This document shows positions 1 to 6,203 of a stretch of 6,316 nt of DNA, piece after piece. Position 1 is the stretch's first letter, and every line of letters starts with the position of its first letter. Origin of the DNA: M30B66 sp040882555 (GTDB taxonomy: Bacteria; Bacteroidota; Bacteroidia; M30B66); assembly GCA_040882555.1 (NCBI GenBank), contig JBBEBC010000043.1, positions 1 through 6,316 on the forward strand, read 5' to 3'. A model generated the notes under the pieces. It saw nothing but the letters and a program-made list of their open reading frames with translations. It searched no databases and was not told where the DNA came from. The translations under genes were made by a program, and so were the position numbers.

Positions 1-1072
1 ATTGTTCTCCAAATTTAATCTGGCAGAGAGGAGACCTAAACTTAACAAGCTGGTAAAAAGAGTAGAGTTCGGATTGCTTATTTATCAATTGGTATCGATA
101 CTATTTATAGTCAATATTTTACCTCAAAGCTATTGGGAGATGGTATTTTCATTTGCCTCAATCTTGACAGTTATCGCATCTGTTTTGATAATTAAAAGTT
201 TCTTAAAAAAGAGTGGTACACTAGAGAGATATGCGATGGTAGCCGCCTCATTTTTGGTTATTGGTTCTATTTTCGATTTAAGCTTAGTTCAGATTGAAAA
301 GGCTGGTTATTGGATTCCTTGCGATCCGCATTTGCCTCTATTGCTATGTGTTTTTGCAGAGATTTTAACTTTTACTTCGGGATTGACTTACAAAACACGG
401 CTATTGGAAATTAATCACCTAAGTGCGAAAAATCAGCTTTTATTAAAGCAGCAAGAAATACAAATTTCGCAAAATGAATTATTAGAATTAAAAAGCAATA
501 TTTCCCGGGATTTACATGATGATTTGGGAGCAAGACTTTCTTTGATTAACATCACTTTACAGCAGTATTTTATTGTCGATCCAGAAACAAATAAAGATAA
601 TTTAATTGCAAAGTGCAGTTTGTTAGTAAAGCAAACTATTACCTATTTAAGAGAAATGATGAATGAAATGCATGGACCACCAACAGTTAATGAAGGATAT
701 TTAAGTAGTATTAAAAAATTGGTAAATTCCATTCAAAATGTTAATCCGATTCAATTTTATTTAAATCACTCCAAATTGGAAAATTTCAATAATCCTAGTT
801 TGGAATATCATCTTTATAAAATCACGCAAGAATTAATAAATAATACACTAAAATATGCCAATGCAGATACAATCCATATCGATATATCAATTCATAAGAG
901 TCAGTTAATGCTATTTTATGAAGATAATGGAGTAGGCTTTAATCCTCAAAACGTTAAACGGGGTAGTGGCTTATTAAATATTGAAGAACGAGTTAATAAT
1001 CTTTATGGGGAATCAATCATTGAAAGTAGCGAAAAGAAGGGATTTTGTTGCAAGATTTATGTGCCAATATAA
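1..1072 (+). CDS. Membrane sensor histidine kinase, 5'-partial (7TMR-DISM-like membrane region, HisKA_3-type/HATPase_c)
   Basis: Sensor kinase of a two-component system, expected to autophosphorylate on His and pass the phosphate to the regulator 12 bases downstream. The reading frame is open to the window edge; the TTG at position 2 is probably an internal Leu codon, so the N-terminus, including any periplasmic sensor domain, is missing. Residues are numbered from that TTG. About four hydrophobic segments lie near 21-41, 46-67, 77-97 and 108-130, consistent with the end of a 7TMR-DISM-type membrane region. A charged, coiled-coil-like linker follows (about 134-166). The dimerisation/phosphoacceptor box RDLHDDLGARLSL has its His at 172. 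The ATPase domain shows the N box QELINNTLKYA (Asn 281), the G1 box EDNGVGF (308-313) and a glycine loop GSGLLNIEERV before the TAA stop. There is no obvious F box, as is usual for this LytS/NarX-like class. The family and enzymatic role are clear; the signal sensed is unknown. Confidence 0.9.
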   Translation, partial: LFSKFNLAERRPKLNKLVKRVEFGLLIYQLVSILFIVNILPQSYWEMVFSFASILTVIASVLIIKSFLKKSGTLERYAMVAASFLVIGSIFDLSLVQIEKAGYWIPCDPHLPLLLCVFAEILTFTSGLTYKTRLLEINHLSAKNQLLLKQQEIQISQNELLELKSNISRDLHDDLGARLSLINITLQQYFIVDPETNKDNLIAKCSLLVKQTITYLREMMNEMHGPPTVNEGYLSSIKKLVNSIQNVNPIQFYLNHSKLENFNNPSLEYHLYKITQELINNTLKYANADTIHIDISIHKSQLMLFYEDNGVGFNPQNVKRGSGLLNIEERVNNLYGESIIESSEKKGFCCKIYVPI

Positions 1073-1084
1073 ATTTCAAATCCT

Positions 1085-1351
1085 ATGAATATGCCTTTAA
1101 ATCTATTAATAGCTGATGATCATGCCTTATTTAATGAAGGACTTAAGTTACTTCTAGAAGCCAATTTGAGCGTGAATCAGATTGATACCGTTACCGATGG
1201 TAAGCAGGCGATACAGGCAAGTATTCAAAGCGACTATGATTTTATTTTATTGGATATTAGAATGCCTGCTATTGATGGAATTGAGGTATGTGCTGAAATT
1301 AAGCGAATAAAACCTGCAACTAAAATTATCATGATATCGATGTCTTCATAG
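1085..1351 (+). CDS. N-terminal fragment of the response regulator (receiver, truncated after beta-4)
   Basis: If the TAG is real, translation from the ATG at 1085 gives an 88-residue product. It contains the acidic pocket and phosphoacceptor D57 but lacks alpha-4, beta-5 with the conserved Lys, alpha-5 and the whole DNA-binding domain. Such a piece is unlikely to fold as a complete receiver. It is listed separately because a gene caller would report it as its own ORF; the biologically meaningful unit is the interrupted gene. Confidence 0.55.
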   Translation: MNMPLNLLIADDHALFNEGLKLLLEANLSVNQIDTVTDGKQAIQASIQSDYDFILLDIRMPAIDGIEVCAEIKRIKPATKIIMISMSS

Positions 1352-1426
1352 CTACAGTCCATTTACAGTTCTATAAGTGCAGGGGCAGATGCTTATGTAT
1401 TTAAAGGAAGCGGGCTCTTCGATATT

Positions 1427-1765
1427 ATGGATGCCATTAAATATATCCATCAAAATGAATTTTTTATCAGTGAACAGTTTCGCCATTTAATACCTCAGAA
1501 GCTTAATCAAATCAAGATAGAAACTAATCTGAGCAATGATTCTGGTAAAAACTTAATTTCTTCTCGCGAGTTAATGGTTTTAAAACTGATAGCTGAAGGG
1601 TATAAAAACGAAGAAATTGCTACTCAATTGAATATTTCTGCCAGGACAGTTGATACACACCGGGCCAATATGTTAAGTAAGTTAAAACTCCCAAATACAG
1701 CTGCTTTAATACGATTTGCGATGCAAACAAGATTATTGATTAAAGGAATTACGTGTTTTTACTGA
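1427..1765 (+). CDS. C-terminal fragment of the response regulator (LuxR-type HTH)
   Basis: The first ATG after the TAG in the regulator's own frame is at 1427, equal to residue 115 of the intact protein. A 112-residue product from it would carry the end of the receiver (alpha-5), the linker and a complete LuxR-type helix-turn-helix (SSRELMVLKLIAEG, NISARTVDTHRA). A free domain of this kind could bind DNA without phosphorylation, as the stand-alone GerE protein does. Nothing upstream of the ATG looks like a convincing ribosome site, apart from a GGAAGCGGG stretch at about 1405-1413, which is somewhat far away. Independent expression is therefore only a possibility. Confidence 0.4.
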   Translation: MDAIKYIHQNEFFISEQFRHLIPQKLNQIKIETNLSNDSGKNLISSRELMVLKLIAEGYKNEEIATQLNISARTVDTHRANMLSKLKLPNTAALIRFAMQTRLLIKGITCFY

Positions 1766-1777
1766 TTGTTTTTACTG
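1755..1777 (+). repeat. 10-bp direct repeat at the 3' end of the regulator gene
   Basis: The 10-mer GTTTTTACTG occurs at 1755-1764 and again at 1768-1777, a period of 13 bases that straddles the TGA stop at 1763-1765. It looks like a small slippage duplication. The rest of the 65-base gap to the next gene is AT-rich and shows no GC-rich hairpin followed by a T run. Confidence 0.6.
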
Positions 1778-1830
1778 GTAGAATAGTTAAATATTTGTTT
1801 GTTAACGCTTAATAAATTCATCGTCCAGCT

Positions 1831-3768
1831 ATGAAAACATTCTCTATATTTTTAACATGTTTATTCTTTTTACACATCAGTAGATTATCAGGACAAGCGC
1901 CAGGTTCTCTAGATCTTAGCTTTGAAAGTGAAGGATTTATTATTGATACTCTGGGAAATGGCGAGGATTATTATGCCGGTATGTTAACCATACCTGATGG
2001 TAAACACTACGTTAGCGCATCGGTAAGGAGCGCTCCAACAGGCGCTTATCCATATTTTCATCTTAAGAGACTTCTTGCAAATGGGCAAACTGATCCAACA
2101 TTTAGCCCTGTTATCGGAGGAACTGTTGCCTCCTCTTATTTGGGAGGCTCTTACGCAGGAAAGATAAATGTCCAAGATGATGGAAAATTTTTAGTAGCTG
2201 GAGAAACATATTATAGTCCTAATACTTACGCCGTTCTTGCACGATTTAATATAGATGGCTCACTGGATTCTACATTCAGCCCAGGCGGATCAGTGAGTAA
2301 TTATGGTAGTGCAGTATTCGACTTTGTTACTTCCGAAGGAGGCGGTAATATTTTTACACCTACCACCAAGCCAATTCCTTTAGATATTAAGTTTGATAAT
2401 AACAATAACATTTTTATTTGTGGCAATGTCATGAGAAACCATCCAATAAACAACAACGTTGTTATTAATGGATATGTAGCAAAAGTGACAAATGATGGAA
2501 CGTTAGATAGTAGTTTTTCTGACGATGGGCATATCATAATTCGTATTCAAGAGCAACTTGATCCCATTTCAATAGATGTAGATATTTACAGTACGGTGGA
2601 ACAAATTGAAGTGCTTGAAGACGGAAAAATATTGGCAATAGGTGAGTTCAAAACGGATTATGTACAAATTCCATTTGGCTACGTGGCTAGATTTAACCCT
2701 GATGGCACTTTCGATGAAGATTTTGCCACTAATGGAGTATTGGTAATTGATGATTGTCAAAGTCCTGGAGAAGGATATCATTCATTTGAAAGAATGGTTG
2801 TTCATCAAAACGGCAGTATAACATTGATTGGGAATGATTACACTAGTTTTGTTTGCCGGATTTTACCTAATGGTGAGTTTGACAATTCCTTCGGAAGCAA
2901 TGGAAGAAAATCTATTAATTTTGATAACTATGGTGATATTCTGCTTTTTGAAGAACTAGACAATGGCAAATACCTCGTTGGAACATCAAACTCAATAAAA
3001 AGATTTAATGCTGACTTTAGTTTAGATTATTCTTTCAGAAATTACACATTCGATTACAATTACCAAAATATTCCCATAGGCTCAATTCCTACTTTTTATT
3101 CAGGAGAGGTTACGGATGACGGAGAAATATATTTAGTAGGTGCTAATAATGCTGGTTCAGATGATGGAATAAAAAATTCCCTTATTGTAAAAATTGAGGA
3201 ATCAGAATGCGACTTACCAGAAATATCACAAGTTTCTGATGTGTATGGGAATTTAGGTGGCACTGCAACAATTAGTTTTGACATTCCAAATGCACTTAGT
3301 TTCCGCTGGCAGATTGCATCTACTTATAACTATTGTCAGGTAAGTACGAGTGGTTGGACAAATATCTCTAATGGCACAACATATAGTGGTGTAACCAGCT
3401 CCGAATTAACGATCTCTAACCTGACACAAGCTCTAGACGGAAAAGTTTACAGGTGCCTAGTTCAAACAGATGATTGTGGTGGAACATCTGAAGAAGTAAC
3501 ACTTCATATTGGCGAGAATCCAACATCAGTTATTCATGTTAGTAATGAAAGTATGAATGCATATCCAAATCCTGCGGGAGATTTCATACGAATTTCTTCA
3601 ACCACTGAAATGAATGATTTTTATCAAATACTGGACATACATGGTAAAATTGTACAAGCAGGTAAAATGACAGGCGAAAATCTAGAAATTAACTTAAATC
3701 TTTTCGCTAAAGGATTGTATAGATTTCAACTTGAGCGAGGAGATGGACTTAATTTTATTCGTGAGTGA
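1831..3768 (+). CDS. Secreted delta-60 repeat protein with Ig-like domain and T9SS type A sorting domain
   Basis: Large secreted or surface-attached protein (645 aa), probably a seven-bladed beta-propeller followed by an adhesion-type domain. The N-terminus MKTFSIFLTCLFFLHIS is a Sec signal peptide, with cleavage probably near SGQA (residues 20-23). Seven delta-60-type motifs of the form dGslDxsF end at F31, F91, F149, F229, F298, F354 and F402. Their spacing is 48-80 residues, and most are preceded by a DGKixxxG strand and an ARFN-like strand. An Ig-like domain follows at about 460-561, with FRWQ at 491-494, YRC at 540-542 and four Cys (460, 502, 542, 549). The C-terminal domain begins at YPNP (578) and contains the FYQILDIHGKIV and KGLYRFQLE strands typical of T9SS type A sorting domains (Por_Secre_tail). 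The start fits because the signal peptide follows directly. It lies 65 bases after the regulator; no strong promoter or terminator is visible between them. No enzymatic motif was seen, and the ligand is unknown. Confidence 0.88.
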   Translation: MKTFSIFLTCLFFLHISRLSGQAPGSLDLSFESEGFIIDTLGNGEDYYAGMLTIPDGKHYVSASVRSAPTGAYPYFHLKRLLANGQTDPTFSPVIGGTVASSYLGGSYAGKINVQDDGKFLVAGETYYSPNTYAVLARFNIDGSLDSTFSPGGSVSNYGSAVFDFVTSEGGGNIFTPTTKPIPLDIKFDNNNNIFICGNVMRNHPINNNVVINGYVAKVTNDGTLDSSFSDDGHIIIRIQEQLDPISIDVDIYSTVEQIEVLEDGKILAIGEFKTDYVQIPFGYVARFNPDGTFDEDFATNGVLVIDDCQSPGEGYHSFERMVVHQNGSITLIGNDYTSFVCRILPNGEFDNSFGSNGRKSINFDNYGDILLFEELDNGKYLVGTSNSIKRFNADFSLDYSFRNYTFDYNYQNIPIGSIPTFYSGEVTDDGEIYLVGANNAGSDDGIKNSLIVKIEESECDLPEISQVSDVYGNLGGTATISFDIPNALSFRWQIASTYNYCQVSTSGWTNISNGTTYSGVTSSELTISNLTQALDGKVYRCLVQTDDCGGTSEEVTLHIGENPTSVIHVSNESMNAYPNPAGDFIRISSTTEMNDFYQILDIHGKIVQAGKMTGENLEINLNLFAKGLYRFQLERGDGLNFIRE

Positions 3769-3880
3769 GCTGAATAACATCCTGATTTTTAAATTTTATT
3801 TTTAAACCTATGGTATGTAATTTATTAAAAGTTGCCTTTGTTAACTCAATTCTCTTCTTATCTATTAATACAGAAACATT
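3562..3880 (+). repeat. Gene-junction direct repeat, copy 1
   Basis: This unit starts at the TAT codon of YPNP in the delta-60 gene. It covers the rest of the sorting domain and stop (3562-3768), the 41-base spacer (3769-3809) and the first 71 bases of the SBBP gene (3810-3880). It aligns with 5997-6316. The 207 coding bases have 22 substitutions, 14 of them synonymous, so 60 of 68 residues are identical. The spacer has two substitutions and one missing A. The signal-sequence part has one substitution (3825 T versus 6261 A). Sequence upstream of 3562 does not resemble that upstream of 5997, so the left edge is sharp. The right edge is set by the window end. Confidence 0.95.
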
Positions 3881-6203
3881 TTCTGCTAATTATTACGATG
3901 GAATAAATGTATTCATCGAAGAGAATAAAGGCCAGGTGATGAATCAGCATCGTGAGGCAAGACCAGATGTTTTATTTATTGGGGAGTCTGAGGGAATGAC
4001 CTTCCAAATTACCAATAAAGGGATTTCATATCAGCTTTCCAGGGTAGACCAATGGTCAAATAATACTAACCAAAAAAGTAAGTCAAAGCGAAAGGCGGAT
4101 GATCTGGCAATCTTAGTTCCTGAACTTATTAGTATTCACCGAGTGGATGTTCAATGGATAAATCCTAGTCTGGATTTTAGGGTTGTGCTTGGTGAGGCGA
4201 TAACTGGTTACAGCAATTATTACAATGTGCCTGCAGGTAATAATCCTGCTTTGAATGTTAAACAATATAAAAGCATCACTCTGAAAGACATCTGGGAAGG
4301 TGTTGATTTGATTTATTATAGCCGGGACGGCCATTTGGAAAGCGATTGGGTCGTTAAAAGTCCCTCAGACTACCAGAAAATTGCGTTCGAAGTGAAGGGT
4401 GCAGATTTGAGTGTTGGTCAGAGGAATCAATTGTTCCTTCAGACTCCCTTTGGTAATATTAGTGAGGGAAAGTTAATAGCTTATCAAGGTAAAAAGACCC
4501 TGCCTTGCGCATGGAAAGTAGACAACAATCAAGTTCGCATTCAGGTAGAAAACTTCAATCCCTTGTTGCCATTAACCATTGATCCTCCTATAAGGGTTTG
4601 GGGAACTTATTGCGGAGGGAATGCCCCAGATAGGGTAACAGACCTAGTTTCGGACGGTGACGGGAATTTGTTTCACACTGGGTTTTCTATGTCATTATTA
4701 AACATCGCAACTGACGGCGTGCATCAGTCAATATTTGGAGGCGGAATTCAAGACGCCTACATATCTAAGTTTAATACTGATGGTGACCGCGTATGGAGTT
4801 CTTATTTTGGTGGAGAAGCAAGTGAGTCCGGACAAGCCTGCACCCTTGATAATTTGGGGCATGCTTATATTGCGGGAGAAACTCGTTCAACAACCAACAT
4901 CGCTACAAACGACGCACATCAGGTGTCATTTGGTGGTGAATTTGATGCTTATCTTGCCAAATTCAATTCAGAGAATGGTGCATTAATATGGGCCAGTTAT
5001 TTTGGAGGAGCTCAATTTGAATCTTGCTGGGATGCGCAAGCCGACAATACAGGCAACGTCTATTTATGTGGAATTACAGATTCAGAAAACGCCATAGCCT
5101 CATCCAATGCTCACCAAGTCCAGTATGCCGGCGGTTTTGGTGATGGATTTATCGTCAAATTTGGGCCTGAAGGGCAATTGATTTGGTCTACCTACTATGG
5201 AGGAGATCAATATGATGAGGCTTATGGAGTGGCCTCAGATGCCTTAGGTAATGTTTACTTGACAGGATTAACCTATTCTGAAAATCAAATCGCAACAGCC
5301 GGTAGTCATCAGGCTACATTCAGTGGAGAAGACGATGCATTTCTAGTTAAATTCAATGAGCAAGGCATACGAGAGTGGGGCACATATATCGGAGGAGAGA
5401 ACTTTGATGAAGGTTTTGGCTGTGCTGTAGATGTTGAAAACACTATTTATGTGATTGGCGGCTCCGCTTCTGCACAAGGTATAGCAACAACGGGAGCATA
5501 TCAAAGCTCATTTAACGATGAAAGAGATGCTTTCTTGATGAAATTTGACGGTTCAGGAACTCGAATTTGGGGAACCTACTATGGAGGAGAAGGGTATGAA
5601 GACTTTTGGTGCATTCACATCAACAGTCAAGGGTTCATTTATGCTGGAGGACAAACCAACTCAGCACTAAACATCGCAAGTGTTGGTGCTTTTCAATCTG
5701 ATATCAGCGGAAGCTCTGATGATGGTTTTTTGGTGAAATTTGATAACGATGGCCAATTTAAGTGGGGCACCTATTTTGGAGGCTCCAATTATGATGATCT
5801 ATACGGCATTGCAACCGACAACAGTTTCAATGTTTATATTGCTGGTGGTACGCAATCACTGGCAGGAATAGCCACTCCGGGAAGTTTCCAAAGCGAAATT
5901 GCCAGTTCTTCCGATGGGTATTTGGTGAAATTTTTTGATCAAGAAGAAACCCCAACAGGTTTTGAAGAATTCTTAATTAGGGCAGATTTGATGGTTTATC
6001 CAAACCCTGCCAGAGATTTTATACGAATTTCTTCAACCATTGAAATGGATGATTTTTATCAAGTACTAGACATACATGGTAAGATCGTACAGACAGGTAA
6101 AATGACGGGCAAAAATCTAGAAATCAACTTAAATCTTTTCGCTAAAGGATTATATAGATTTCAGCTTGAACAAGGATATGGGCTTAATTTTATTCGTGAA
6201 TGA
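3810..6203 (+). CDS. Secreted SBBP seven-bladed beta-propeller protein with DUF7948-like N-terminus and T9SS sorting domain
   Basis: Predicted surface or secreted protein of 797 aa. The N-terminus has one Lys and a hydrophobic stretch (VAFVNSILFLSI) with possible cleavage after FSA (residue 26); it is a weak but plausible Sec signal. An in-frame stop at 3783 and the lack of another start support the ATG at 3810. Residues about 35-260 match the DUF7948 pattern found before SBBP repeats: EENKGQV, GEAITGYSNYYN, WEGVDLIYYS and the exit motif PLTIDPP. Seven SBBP repeats follow, each opening with a Trp in the form WxxYxGG (W264, 329, 394, 459, 523, 587, 652) and ending in a D(A/G)(F/Y)xxKF strand. 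The linker at 711-725 leads to a sorting domain from YPNP (730) to the C-terminus, nearly the same as that of the upstream gene. It lies 41 bases after that gene with no hairpin terminator, so cotranscription is likely. No catalytic motif was seen; adhesion or matrix function is inference. Confidence 0.9.
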   Translation: MVCNLLKVAFVNSILFLSINTETFSANYYDGINVFIEENKGQVMNQHREARPDVLFIGESEGMTFQITNKGISYQLSRVDQWSNNTNQKSKSKRKADDLAILVPELISIHRVDVQWINPSLDFRVVLGEAITGYSNYYNVPAGNNPALNVKQYKSITLKDIWEGVDLIYYSRDGHLESDWVVKSPSDYQKIAFEVKGADLSVGQRNQLFLQTPFGNISEGKLIAYQGKKTLPCAWKVDNNQVRIQVENFNPLLPLTIDPPIRVWGTYCGGNAPDRVTDLVSDGDGNLFHTGFSMSLLNIATDGVHQSIFGGGIQDAYISKFNTDGDRVWSSYFGGEASESGQACTLDNLGHAYIAGETRSTTNIATNDAHQVSFGGEFDAYLAKFNSENGALIWASYFGGAQFESCWDAQADNTGNVYLCGITDSENAIASSNAHQVQYAGGFGDGFIVKFGPEGQLIWSTYYGGDQYDEAYGVASDALGNVYLTGLTYSENQIATAGSHQATFSGEDDAFLVKFNEQGIREWGTYIGGENFDEGFGCAVDVENTIYVIGGSASAQGIATTGAYQSSFNDERDAFLMKFDGSGTRIWGTYYGGEGYEDFWCIHINSQGFIYAGGQTNSALNIASVGAFQSDISGSSDDGFLVKFDNDGQFKWGTYFGGSNYDDLYGIATDNSFNVYIAGGTQSLAGIATPGSFQSEIASSSDGYLVKFFDQEETPTGFEEFLIRADLMVYPNPARDFIRISSTIEMDDFYQVLDIHGKIVQTGKMTGKNLEINLNLFAKGLYRFQLEQGYGLNFIRE
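4593..5940 (+). repeat. Seven tandem SBBP protein repeats (beta-propeller)
   Basis: Seven consecutive units of 64-65 codons start at W264, W329, W394, W459, W523, W587 and W652 of the SBBP protein. The shared pattern is WxxYxGG, then a DxxGNxYxxG strand, an IATxGxHQ-like segment and a D(A/G)(F/Y)xxKF strand. The repeats are clear at protein level but diverged at DNA level, so the array is old and not a recent expansion. Seven units fit one closed seven-bladed propeller. The spacing is unusually regular, varying by only one residue. Confidence 0.9.

Larger units (their letters stand above)
1085..1765 (+). pseudogene. NarL/FixJ-family response regulator interrupted by an in-frame TAG
   Basis: Cognate DNA-binding regulator of the upstream kinase. 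Read through codon 89, it is 226 codons long before the TGA stop, the normal size for a receiver plus LuxR-type helix-turn-helix protein. Receiver signatures are all present: acidic pair D11-D12, phosphoacceptor D57 in LLDIRMP, S85 at the switch Ser/Thr position and K107 in AYVFKG. The LuxR-type domain includes SSRELMVLKLIAEG (from about 159) and the recognition-helix region ISARTVDTHRANMLSKL (about 184-200). Codon 89 (1349-1351) is TAG, in the loop after beta-4. The same frame continues directly into SIYSSISAGADAYVFKG, so this is a single-base nonsense change and not a frameshift. A sense codon such as CAG, AAG, GAG or TTG is one substitution away. It could be a real inactivating mutation, a base-call error or a suppressed stop. 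The start ATG at 1085 sits just before the first beta strand; no Shine-Dalgarno sequence is visible. Confidence 0.85.

Noticed and set aside
2..4. TTG as the true start codon of the histidine kinase.
   Set aside because: It sits at the window edge with the frame open upstream, and the family normally has more sequence before the membrane segments. It is more likely an internal Leu codon.
1766..1797. Possible Bacteroidota-type promoter: TTG at 1766-1768, 21 bases, then AATATTTG at 1790-1797 (one mismatch to TAnnTTTG).
   Set aside because: The -7 element lacks its leading T and the -33 element is only three bases, so a match this good is expected by chance in such AT-rich sequence.
3769..3809. 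AT-rich spacer with alternating A and T runs that might be taken for a terminator between the two secreted-protein genes.
   Set aside because: There is no GC-containing stem and no stable hairpin followed by a T run. The runs look like plain AT-rich spacer, so no terminator is called.
4735..4986. An 83-codon + strand open frame inside the SBBP gene, and several open frames of 62-78 codons on the - strand within the secreted-protein genes.
   Set aside because: They overlap well-supported genes in other frames, resemble no known family and have no start context; they are shadows of the real coding frame.
4593..5940. Regularly spaced repeats that might suggest a CRISPR array.
   Set aside because: The period is about 195 bases, the units are diverged and fully coding, and they match SBBP protein repeats; there are no short identical repeats with unique spacers.
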